From contig CM034106.1 in the NCBI GenBank assembly GCA_019914945.1, forward strand, positions 11,408,501 through 11,472,500: DNA of 64,000 nt, given 5' to 3'. Position numbers and translations under genes: made by a program. Shown here one piece after another: positions 1-11,579 of the stretch. Each line of letters begins with the position of its first letter. Position 1 is the first letter of the stretch. The notes beneath the pieces are model-generated. The model made no database searches and was not told the DNA's origin. It saw only the letters and a list, made by a program, of their open reading frames with translations. The stretch comes from Typha latifolia (lineage: Eukaryota > Streptophyta > Magnoliopsida > Poales > Typhaceae).

Positions 1-1095
1 CATTACTTTCGTTAGATTACGTGTCACTATCAGTGAAGCAATAACTCAATATCCCCCCCTGACATTATGATAGTAAAACAAAATGGAAAAAATAAAACGA
101 GAAGAGTTTGTTAATATTTCCCCAAAATTTTAGTGCTCTTTTGTCTTGTATGAAAAAAGTGAACAGAAGAAGAGAGACCTTAAAAAAAGGAGAATGATTT
201 TTTGCACAAAAAGATTAATATGCAAGGGCTTCTTATTTACTATATACTTATTTAGCATGGGTTCTTTTTATATAATTGTCACTATTTTATTATTATTTTT
301 GACTCTTTTCTATTATAATTAATTTTTAACCAAATATTCCTAACATTATTATTGAAGTTAACAAAACACATATAAATAAATAGCTAAAGCACCCTATTTT
401 TAAGTTTAGAGTGAAAATTTCTTATCAATAATTTTTTATCTCACATAAAATAAGATATATTTCATTGTAATATATATTATTGGTTATTATATTGGATCAA
501 TTTTTAAACTATTTTAAATATTTTTATATAAGAGCAAGATAGTCTTTTTAGATCTAACATAGTTTTAATTATTATTAATTATATTTAACTAATGGAATGG
601 TATTTTTAAAAGAGCATGATAATTTTGCTGCAAAATTATGATATTTTGAAAGTACTATGCAAAAATCTCATAAAAAAATGACCAAAAGGTGGTAAATAAT
701 TAGTTGATGGCAGGGAGATTTGTCACAAATTGACTTCCTTTGTCCTCTCTTTTAAGTATGACAGAAACACATACTCTCTTCCCCTCAAGTGGTCCAAATT
801 TTCTTAAAAGTAAAATATGCTACTTGTGTAAGACTAATAATTCTCATAAAACAATGCAAAATTAAAGCTTTCCGAAACTTAAAAGCACGTTTCCATTAGA
901 GTAAGTAGGATTTAAATTGGAAAGTATTGTCAAAGATTATGATTTTCTGAGAAGAGTAAACTAAATTAGAAGTATCATGATTAATGCCAACTATACTATT
1001 TTATGAGATCGATTCACTTTGTTGCACAACATAATGGCAATGCACTGCAGTGTTTGTGGCTTAATGAATAGAAGGCTTAGTCTAGTTATTTCAGC
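1..1095. other. AT-rich intergenic DNA
   Basis: No supported gene on either strand. The sequence is AT-rich with many short homopolymer and TA runs, and no open frame has recognisable content. Confidence 0.6.
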
Positions 1096-1571
1096 ACATT
1101 ATCTAATATGCTTCGAGGTCTAGATGTCTTTCTATTAAAAGGATGACTATTTTTTTTTTCCAATCTAAGAGCCTCTCAACAATAAAAAAGAATCATCAAC
1201 TATCTATATTCTGCGACAAGAGGAAAGAGGGTCGATTCAACGATGGAGTTATTCGACGCATTATCTAATATGCTTTGAGGTTTAGTTGTCTTTCTACTAA
1301 ATGGATGACTAATGTTTTATCCAATCTACGCGCCTCTCAATAATAAAAAAGAATCATCAACTATCTATATTTACAATAAGATGTAAGAGAGTCGATTCAA
1401 TGATGGTGTTATTCTGCGCATTATCTAATATGCTTTGAGGTTTAGATATCTTTCTATTAAAGTGATTGACTAATTTTTTATTCAATCTTCGGACCTCTCA
1501 ACAACTAAAAAAAAATCATTATCTACATGTATTTGCGACAAGAGGTAAGAGGGTCGATCCAATGATGGAGT
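1096..1571. repeat. Three-copy tandem repeat, ~161-bp period
   Basis: Three head-to-tail copies begin near 1096, 1258 and 1418. Each opens with a form of CATTATCTAATATGCTT, continues with CCTCTCAA, an A-rich stretch and ATCAT.ATCTA, and ends with GTCGAT.CAA.GATGG. The copies differ by scattered substitutions and small indels, so the duplications are not recent. No long open frame crosses them. The length is in the range of plant satellite monomers, but three copies do not show that this is part of a satellite array. Confidence 0.85.
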
Positions 1572-3583
1572 GAAAAAAATTGCACTTTATATATATCTCG
1601 ATTGATAGATATGAAAGGGTTAGTTTAATTGCCTTGCCCATTATTGAATTTAATATTTTTTTCTGAGACTTAGGTGTGAATATTTATTAAGCTTATGTTT
1701 AGTTTACGGCATCAAAATAAATATATATTTTTTTAAAAAATTAAAAAAAAAAGAAAAGAAAGAAAAAGAGGTACGGCTTTGTCATATAGTTAGGGGGATG
1801 ACTGCGGCTTGGTTTGGATTCCCTCGGCCCATCATCTGGAAAACGTGGCGTGGGACCCACCCGTGGCTTTAGCCAGGTCGGCACGGACCTCTCGGCCCCA
1901 CGCAGCAAGACGACGACGACCGCCCACGCCGACGAAGCCCATCCCTAGCTCCCTTTGTAGTGAAAGAATTTCTAACATACCGATGAGATAGCATAGCGTA
2001 CTACTACTACTACTACTACGACTACATTTATCTCTTCGCTGTTGTTAATTTCTACATTACATATTGCTGAGTTTCTATTTACTATTAAATTACTCCCACA
2101 GAAAGAGTTGAGTTTGGTTAGAGAATTTGGCCGTGACGGAGAGAAAGAGAGAGAGACAAATTAAAATAGTTGTTAGACATGTGATGATAGTAGCTTGTAA
2201 CCGATTTGATGCTTTGATGAGCAGTAAAAAAAAGAAAAAAAAATGGAGTTGGATATTTTTGTTGGATACGTAGAAGATAAACTAAAAAGCGGGGACAAGA
2301 GGGAGAGAGGGTTCACGGACGACGCTTAGACAGAGGCCCAGAGCCCTACAACAACACTACAATGCTAAGATTCTTAGAATTGTTTGTGTTTATGTATGTG
2401 TATGTGTATGTTTATGTGTGTGTGTGTGTGTGTGTGAGAGAGGGAGACCACATAATTTATTTCATTCCCATGAGAGGGAGGACTGCACGTTGCTAGATAT
2501 CACCATCCGGCTTAGTAACTGATAAATTTTTTACACTCATCAAACATAGACATGTCAACTAATTAACAACCTTTTTTTCCATCCATTATTTTCTTTTTAT
2601 TTATATATATATATATATATTCCTAACTACCCGTGACATGCCTGCCATGTGTACAAATATGGGGCACTACGAGGGCAAACGGCGGAGGCCACAAAATGTT
2701 CTTGATGTAATTTGTTTTAGAAAGATTTATTGAAAGCACACTATATTTTGTTAGTTGCTGTTAGATGAAAATTAACTCAGTGATATATATTTTTTTTTTC
2801 GGACATTGAAAGCGAAATAAAATATAGCAGCCGAATGATATATAGCTATATAACATGATGTTTTTAATAAATTTTCTTTATATTCTATTGCCTCAACTTA
2901 ATTATTTTACTTTGGATTACTTTGTTCCCAATTTACTGGTGCCTATTTTTACCACACATCCGAGAGAACAAATACAAGCCCAAAGAGGATATCTCCGACA
3001 TCCAAACAGATGTGGCATGGAAGCTCTAATCAAAGGCATGGTCCAAAGACTCAGTTACGAAAAGGAAAATTAAACCTTATCTTCCGCTACATTCTAACTA
3101 GAGTTAAGAGGCATTGACGAGTGCATGGAGGATAAAAAGAGGCCTATCAAACAAGAAAAAAAGAAAAAGAAAGGTAGAACGATAAAATTAAACGGGAACC
3201 TCCGCTTCACATCGGTCAAGAACATTCCTCCCTATTTCCCAAAGACACAGGATGAGTAAATTCTATGTATTACAATTGTATATCAAGTTGTTCATCTGAT
3301 TATGGAAGAATGTTTTACAATGAGTACAGATATTACCTCAATAATAAGGTGAGATGGCTGAGATAAATCAGTGGCGTTCCTAGTACTGCTCTCCATGATG
3401 ATTCCAAAAGGTAGAACAACAGAGCCCACTATCCACTGCAAGCAGGAAGTGTGAAGCCGACCAACTTCGTCATATTCGATACTAAAATTTGATGCCCCAA
3501 GAATAGTGTAAATAATATTTCAATGAGGAACAGTTTTGAGTATCACGGGAATGCCTCCCTAACTTCTCACTGGGGCCAAAATT
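1572..3583. other. Intergenic DNA, including probable 3' flank of the CHR19-like gene
   Basis: AT-rich except for a GC-rich patch at about 1790-1960 that lies in a short open frame of no recognisable content. Simple repeats include TAC/CTA triplets near 2000-2025, a GT run at 2415-2436 followed by GA, and a TA run at about 2602-2620. The last few hundred bases before 3583 are probably the 3' UTR of the minus-strand remodeler gene. I found no polyadenylation signal convincing enough to fix its end. Confidence 0.5.
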
Positions 3584-6500
3584 TCAGACCAGAAGAAGAG
3601 CTGATAGAATCTCTCCCATAGTCCTCTCCGGCACATCATTATCGTTATCCAGTTGTGCTCCAGACTCGAGAACTGCAGCATCCAATACCAGCTTCCGCCT
3701 TGCAATCTCATATATATTTTCATCAACAGTTTCCTTCGTCACAAGCCTGCAAAAAAGATCGAAAGAAGATCACTTCACTTGCACATAATGTACAAAACAT
3801 TGTCACATCACAACAGATAAAGATATAGGTCTTAAATCAGGCAAAAAACATTTATGGAAAATACCTTAAATAGAATGTAGCAGTCTAAAATTACAATCCC
3901 ACAGTACTTTTAAATCACCAATGAACATGCTCCTCAGTGCAGGAGCATTGACAGTTTGTACTGCTAGACACAAAAATAAGCAGTACAACAAAAATGCAAA
4001 ATATGCATCACGTTATCCAGATTGTATTATAAAATTGCTGAAGCATTTCTTCAATAGACAAGGAGCTGTTTTCTCTACAAAAGTAAAAATAAAAAATAAA
4101 AAGTCAAGGGGGTGGAAGAGTTCCACCTTCATTAGTTAGTGCTTTATATTTTTGACTTATGAGAAAACTACCATCTAGATTGTAGAATAACTTGTTCTCT
4201 TTTACCTCATATATGCCACCATAATCACCCATTCTTATCCCTTGTTGACTATAGTTAGCAGAGAATAAGACTAAAATATACCTATAAATAGTAACAGGTT
4301 TTTCTTGACCAATTCGATGACAGCGATCTTCCGCTTGCCGATCCATTTGTGGGTTAAAATCCATGTCATGTATGATGACAGTGTCAGCCCCTATCAAGTT
4401 CAGCCCCTGTCCTCCAGCTCTTGTCGAAAGCAAGCATGCAAAAATAGAGTGGTCATTGTTGAAAGTGTCTACTATTGTTTGTCTTTCATTCACCTGAGTA
4501 CTGAAAATAAAACCAAGGTAAGTTGACCTATTTCATAGAACTTTAAAGAAATTGCACAAGAAGTTATTAAACTACCTTCCATCAAGCCGTCTATATGTAA
4601 CTCCTATTACTTCCAATGTCCATTCTAGAATATCAAGCATCGTCGTCCACTGGCTAAATATCAAAGCTCTGTGCCCATCCTTTACCAATACTGGTACAAG
4701 TTCAGTTAAAGCCTGAAGACAAATAATAATAATAAATCAAGGTGAAGGAGATGGATCTAGATAAACAATAGTTACTTCACACTGTTCTTTTCCATTATAT
4801 TGTACTTGATGAAAAGTAATTGAAAGGTAGAAGTTACTCAAAATTGATCACTTTGACCACTGAAGTGCAACTATACCTGACATTTTGCCGATCCCAGGAC
4901 GTGTTCATCCTTCAGAGCACCCTTTGTACCACTGTCACCATATGAAATCAAAAGCTGAAAAAGTAAAGAAGAAACCATCTACATGTAAATAACGATCCCA
5001 ATTGTCAAAAGCAACGATGTTGGAAACAGAAAAACTTAGATCACAATATAAGGTGAGAATGTGCAGACAGTCATGAGTTCCATTAAGAGTACTTCAATAA
5101 CTACCATGATCCTTACAGAAGAGAATACATTCAAGCACACATAAGAATAGCCATGGGCCGGAATTGAACACAAACAAAGCCTAAAATCATCCCAAATTCC
5201 CAGATTTAAGCAGGACAGGATAAGATGTACACTAGGGTTTGGATCCTCATAGTAGACATGTGACCCCATAATGGGCCATCTGATAACCCGACCTTATACG
5301 CAATTTTGACAACATACATGATACATCTATACCGATACATGGATAATGAAGTTAAGTGGAAAAGGATACTTTAAACAGAAGCCCAACAGGTATGAGAGAT
5401 AAACTTGACATGAATGCACCCATATAGTGATAGCAACAGGTAAACCACATCTAGTTATTATGGGGCACACTGGTCCATGCAAATACACTCTAAATTCATG
5501 GACTGTTCAATGACAGATCTGACATTTTACTTTCCAAAATAGATCAACATGCAGAAATCCAACCCAAATGTGGCTAATTACCAGCCATATACCAAGAAAT
5601 CTTCTACAAGCATAAGTAGCAAAAGAAAAATGTACTTCGCATGTAATATAAGAGCAACGACTACTCTAGCTGGAGAAAATTAGAAATTGTCATCCAGATT
5701 GACCTTTAAGACATTCCATACAAGGTGAGAGTAAGAAGAGCTCAGAAGAAAAAATACCCGGTGGATCGCATAATCATTATAGTTCTTAAGCTCTTTAATT
5801 GCTTTTTCCAAGGTACACTCAAAGCCAAATACACCCATTGGATACAACATCCTTGCAATCTGAGCAACATCTTCATCGCGGTAAATACGCCTCACAAGCA
5901 AAGGATGATTTGCTATCTGATGAGATATCCTAAATTAGATAGAGAAAGTAACTAATTATGTACATCAACAATCTAGAGTTGAAACAACCTTGCGAAACTG
6001 CACAAAATAATTTGAAATCTGACGTTTTGGGAGGAGACCAACAACATTATTGGGCATTCCCGTTAAAGATTTCGCACCACGAGATTGGGAAGCTGCACGG
6101 TACTCATTTATGGCATCCTCATAAGCTTTAGACTGTTCAACGCCCATAAAAACATACCTAACCTACAAATTTACAATGAGTTAGTCAAATTAAAGGTTTC
6201 TTTTGAATCCTCAAAGATATCAATTACTAACACAGCTCAGGGTTGGTTACATGCTGTATCTTCGGGACAAGTTGCTGCATGACATCCGACTTCAAGCGTC
6301 TCAAGATGAATGGTCCTAAAATGGATTTTATACGTGAAATCAGTTCACGATCTTCTGCATTCAATAGCTTTTTCAGGTCAACATCCCCAGTTGCAAAAAT
6401 ATCAGGCATCATAAATTCCAATAATGACCATAACTCCTGCAAATTTATTTTGCATTAACAAAAATAGTTTTACCAAAAGGATATATTTCCAGGTATAGAG

Positions 6501-9500
6501 TTATTTAAACTAATTATAACTTCCAACCAAAAAGACTATTGACAAGTGATGGGATCTGAATTAATTTAAAATTGGAATAACACAAGGTTACAAACTTGCC
6601 CATATTTACTGCATCCAGACAACTGAGATATGATATATAGCATATCTAGCAGAATTCATTTCTTTGAGTAGATGGAAAAGAGAATAACGAATAGAGGGCG
6701 GCACTCTGGACATTAGAAGCATAATTTGTTGGAAACAATTACAGGTGTTCATACGACTAAACTGAGTGAGTTGACAAGATCTCAAAAAGTACAGACAAAT
6801 AAATCAACAGATTCATAGAGTGTATTTATAAATTCCCCTTTTGATGTTTGAATGCCACTAACAACTTTTAGCTTGATTCTTCAGAAAAATGGACACATGT
6901 TCAAATGAAATAAATGATTACTTAGAAAAATGAGCACATGTACAAAAGAAATAAATGAACTCCAAGGATTTTTTTTATTTAAAATTTGGCAAATAAATCT
7001 CAAAGAAATGTGTACTTTAAAAAATGAGCTCATTTTCAGAAGAAACATATGAAAATTCCAAGGATTTTTTTTTAAATTTAAAATTTGGCAATTAGACCTC
7101 AGAAAAAAATGTGTACTTAGAAAAATGAGCACATGTTCAAAATAAATAAATGAAAACTTCAAGGAATTTTTTTCTTTTTTAAAAAAAATTGGCCATTAGA
7201 CCTCTAAGAAAATGGCATATCTCCGAATGAATTCAACATATGCAAAATCGACATAACGTATCCTTTATTTTTAATTTTGCTCGTACGCACTCTATTCTTT
7301 GAGATGGTCAATGAGTAAATTGTCATGAGTTAATATGTTGAAATTGTTGTAGACTTCCACAATACTCGTGGTTCTTTAGGTAATATTACGATTATTAGTA
7401 TGCATTTCATCATGTTTAGCAAACATGCTCATTTTTCTGAAAGTATTTCTTTCTATCGTGATACTTGACTAAACATGTTTGATATTTCAATGTTTAACTT
7501 CTAAGCTTTATTATGGTAATACTACAAATCTTGATATCCTAAGTAGGTTTATCCTCAATACAGAATTTAAGAAATTCCAACCTCGATCCACCAATAAAAC
7601 TAATAGAAAACATAGAAAGTAAACTTCTAAACCTTTTATCTTGAAAAAAAAAACATATTTAAAAAGGCATCAAAAGCCACTAACATACGTGCAAGTCATT
7701 TTGCAGTGGTGTTCCTGTCAACATCAAACGCTGACGTGCATATTGCGCAACAGACATTAGGTTCTTCCAGCGATAGCTGTTCTTATCTTTCAATACATGA
7801 GCTTCGTCCATCAAGACACAGCTCCATTGCCACCGCTTCAGCACCTTACGGTCGTCTTTTTGCTGTGCACTGCATGATGAAGCATGAAAATGAAGCAACA
7901 TTACTACTCAACATAGAGCCTATGACCATCGTATACCTAATACATAACCTAAGATTAGTTCTATTAATGATCAATGCCAGTGGACTAGCAGACCTTCGCC
8001 TTTCAAAAAGTGAATAGCAGACTAGTAGCACATTGAACGGAGGGGGAAGACCGGCCTTCCCCAGTGATCTTAACTCCTTTGAGTAGGTAGTTCTTCCAGC
8101 CCCATGAAACAAGATGACAGAAAATGAAGGGCACCATCTTCTTAATTCTCTTTCCCAGTTTTCTAATACAGAAGCTGGGCAAACAATAAGGTGGGGACCC
8201 GGATCATTGTCTAGATGTTTCAACAGTGTAAGATATGTCACAGCCTGGAGAAGTGAGAAAAAGAGCATCACAAAACTTTCGCAATTAATACTGTGGCTCG
8301 CAGATAGAATTTTAAGATCGCTATACCTGGACAGTCTTACCAAGACCCATTTCATCAGCTAAGATAGCTGCATAAAGAAACTAGTTAGAAGAAATAATAA
8401 AATGACAGTGAGCCTGACCAGCTATGCAATGGATTGAAAATGTCCACAAAATCATTTGACAGGCATCACTTGCTCGTGCTCCACAAGTACAAAAAAGGGA
8501 GATGTTAGGGCTAAAAAACAATACATTATCACAAGTCAATATGTCCTCAAATTTCATATTTAATGTAAGAGTTGTCCAATCAAGAAATACACGTAGTAGC
8601 TGAGATAATTTTGTAGTACTTTCAAGCACAAACCTAGAAACCTAATTTGCGCGAGTTAGTACATATAATCCAATTTGAAGAAATATATTCTGCATATACA
8701 AGTACTTCTGTTCTAAACTTTACAAGTTTTAATTGGATGAGATTATACTCTATTGGCTCTCGTCTTACTCATGCCTCAGAGAACTGGACATGCCCAGCCA
8801 CAAGAACACGTAACTTCAAAGTTCAAGCAAATTTCTGTAAGAGTCTGCACCATATACATACAGTTCATTGATTCCTTTATAATATGATCCCCAAACTAAA
8901 TTAATTAATGCAAGATACTCTTTAACTTTAAACATAAAACTAAGAAAAGGGGGAAATTTTCAGAACTTCACCTCCACCGATATGTTTCTTATACAGCAGA
9001 AGAAGAAAATTTACACCAACTAGCTGATAAGGCTTCAGAATCGGCTTGAAATCCAATTCTTCACTCGAACAGGCCACATCAACGTCTTCCTGTTTCAAGA
9101 AACACAGAGCAGAGGAGGACATTTCAACACAGCTACCCAAACGTGCACTTACATTGATTTCAAGTTTCCAACAATCCTACAAGTACCTGAGTGACAATCC
9201 TACAGGAAGAAGCCTCCGTCTCGGCGTATCTATCGCAATCGCGAATTGAAGAACCAAACAGCTCTTGCCTAAGAGCTGCGGATATCTTCCCACACTTCTG
9301 CAAGGCTCTGCCGACGACATCCACTTCTTCTTGCACCATTTCGATCTCCCGCTCCTGCTCCTCCTCGTCGTCGTCTTCTTGCTCCAATTCCGACCAAGGC
9401 ACGTCATCCACGTCCTCCTCCGTGGACCTGACGTCGAACGCCTCGGCGTCGCTGTCCTCGTCCACGACGAAGCGCCGTCCCCGACTACTCCTCACCGGCC

Positions 9501-9723
9501 GTCCTGTCACGGCCTCGTCCTCGTCCTCATCCTCGTCCTCGTCCTCCAAATCTATCAACTCGGCGCCGTTCTGTGCCGTGGTTTCTAGGGTTTTGGATCG
9601 GTAGGCGAAGGATTCGATCCGGGGAGGCGATGGCTTCGGCTTGGGCTTCTTGAGGACCCTCGAGGGCTTGAAGGAGTGGTGCTCCCACTCGTCGTCAGAG
9701 ATCTCATCGAAGACCCGCCTCAT
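3584..9723 (-). CDS. CHR19: SNF2-family chromatin-remodelling ATPase (CHR19/ETL1/SMARCAD1-like)
   Basis: Nuclear DNA-dependent ATPase of the SNF2 superfamily, closest to plant CHR19 (ETL1). Twelve exons on the minus strand: 9187-9723, 8972-9089, 8327-8367, 7994-8244, 7689-7869, 6251-6436, 5989-6162, 5758-5916, 4877-4954, 4576-4712, 4282-4500, 3584-3746. They join in frame to 747 aa, close to the ~760 aa I recall for the Arabidopsis protein. The N-terminal ~180 residues are acidic, with a D/E tract near residue 55. Helicase motif I is DEMGLGKT (about 223-230, split from upstream sequence by an intron). The DEAH box is at about 337-340. [20 protein letters not shown] follows across the exon 5/6 junction. 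The C lobe has [11 protein letters not shown] and the motif VI segment [11 protein letters not shown]. The start at 9723 begins a CHR19-like MRRVFDEIS; the frame is open further upstream but without similarity. Family members act in nucleosome remodelling and silencing; the role here is inferred. Confidence 0.95.
6880..7213. repeat. Intronic tandem repeat, ~94-101-bp unit
   Basis: Inside the long intron 6437-7688 of the CHR19-like gene. Full units start near 6921, 7015 and 7116, with a partial unit before them from about 6880. Each has AAAAATGAGCACATGT-like sequence, then AAATGAA, a CAAGGA plus T-run, and AATTTGGCAA/ATTAGACCTC. The units differ by substitutions and T-run length. Confidence 0.8.
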
Positions 9724-11579
9724 CTCGGAGGATTCGGAGGTGACTGGAATTGGATAATCTAGGTTTTTGCGCGAAAATCTAAGGATTTGTGTTAGGGTTT
9801 TGGTGGGGGAGATGGAAGAGGAGGAGGAAGGATCGGAGCACGGGAGAAGAAGAGGAAGGGGGTCAATGGAAATTTGGCGGTCTGGAATTTGGGGATGAAA
9901 CAGAGAGAACCGCCCTTTTCTCGATTCGTTCTTGATTTTCCATTTCCTTTTTCTTTTCTTCGTTAAAATAAATAAATAATTTCTTTTCACTCATCAATAT
10001 TTAGCTCGCAAGTGATTCAACGGGCAAAATTTAAAGCAGATCAAAGGGTGGCTATCGGGTCGAGTTCGAGTTTGAGTTAGGTCATGATAATGCTCTTATT
10101 AAACGGGTATATAAATTTAAACACAAACACAATTTATTTATTAAACAGATAATTATTAAGTGACATAAATTAATTTGAATATTTATATATAATTTAAATT
10201 ATAAATAAATTTATTTAGATTATATTACTAATAAATTTTTTATATTATAAATGAGTTACACCGAGCAATTGATAAACTAGTTGAGATCATAAATACAAAC
10301 ACAATCTATTTATAGCTTAATCTGATTAAATATAAACTTATTTGAAGTTGAATTATTAGGTCAGATTAATTTTTACTGTTCCTAATCACCCGCTTAGAGG
10401 TGTAGTAAATAGTTATGGCTCAGCTTATTAGGCTTTGAAAGCACCTTTTGAAAAGTAAAATATATTTATGAGAACATTAGGTACTTTTTCTAAAGCATTT
10501 AAATCAAACCACCATCTGTCGCTAATCACTAAGTAGGTGTGTAGAAGATGTTCTACTTTGACCCATTTGGCTTTTAATTTGACACATTTATAATCTTTTA
10601 TTTTAAAGAGTTAACTCATAGATTTAACTTATAAATAAACACTTAAACTAAACTACAACTCTTGATTCTATGGAACCAAACCTAAGCATTAGGCTAGGAT
10701 TCAAAATTAATTTTGAGACGAATTTTATCCATCCCAGGCTCATCAAAGACGAGCAGGGACTTGGACGATCGAAAGATTCGAACAGATATAATTAAATTTA
10801 TCATATACACACGATTAATAATAGATATCTCTCACCAGACCTATTCTTAATAAATTGTGGTTGGCAAAGGAGAGTTGACATTTGGTTTGACCAAAATTAC
10901 TCATGATGTGTAAAGTTGAATCTTTTCGAGGAATGGAGAGTGGATACTTCTTAGTTTATAGACTTTAGTTATGTTATAATATTTTTAGATTTGAGTCATC
11001 CTTTTATTCTAGGATGTTTTTACATACTTGCCATTAGAAAGTTTTTAAAAATATTACAATTGCCATATATATATATATATATATTTATTTATTTAAAATA
11101 TTAAAATTACTATTAAAATCCTTTGTTTCTTTCAAAATTGCTATTACAATTAATTTTTGACAAAATATTTATAAATATTTGTATCACAGTGACAAATAGT
11201 AAAATGCTCTTCTTCTTACTTAGAATTTTAGATACATCAGACGCATATTATATTTTTTTGGAAAAAAAAACCCCGAGTTAAGGCAATAGTTGCGATTTAT
11301 ATACTATACTTTTATTATTTATAAATCAAGTCATATAATTTAATAAATATGGATAGAAAATACTAAAACATGTGATTTAACGCCGGGGCACTAAATTTCA
11401 CCACGTGTTTCGTAGATCTTCGTATCCTCTTCCCATGTGCTTCCTTCCTCTCTTTCCTCTCAGACCCCAAACCCGCCGCGCTATATGACGACCTAAACCC
11501 CTCTCTCTCCTCCTCTCGTTGACGTCACTGCACTCCAATTCCAGTAGCTCACTTTGCTCCCTCTCCTCTCTCCTCTTCC
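9724..11579. other. Divergent intergenic region between CHR19-like and adenylate kinase genes
   Basis: The first ~250 bases are the leader of the minus-strand remodeler. About 10050-11380 is very AT-rich with no coding content, including a TA run near 11064-11085. The last ~150 bases before 11580 are CT-rich (CTCTCTCC, CTCTCC) and match a plant 5' leader for the adenylate kinase. I saw no convincing TATA box for either gene. Confidence 0.55.
9792..9800 (-). promoter_or_regulatory. Telo-box (AAACCCTAA) in the CHR19-like 5' leader
   Basis: The minus strand reads AAACCCTAA about 70 bases upstream of the ATG at 9723. This is the plant telo-box, known from promoters and leaders of translation, replication and chromatin genes. 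Position and sequence are seen directly; function is inferred. Confidence 0.5.

Noticed and set aside
1809..1991. Open frame of 60 codons in a GC-rich patch
   Set aside because: Arg/Pro-rich translation with no family similarity and no splice or promoter context; probably base-composition chance.
2855..3073. 72-codon open frame starting with hydrophobic residues
   Set aside because: The hydrophobic start comes from AT-rich codons; no conserved motif and no supporting promoter or leader.
9191..9604. Ser-rich open frames opposite CHR19 exon 1
   Set aside because: Antisense shadow of the acidic D/E tract; the opposite strand has a full gene model.
9990..10440. Possible miniature transposon in the CHR19-adenylate kinase spacer
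   Set aside because: Repeated AT-rich words (ATAAATTTA-type) are present, but I could not find matched terminal inverted repeats or a target duplication.
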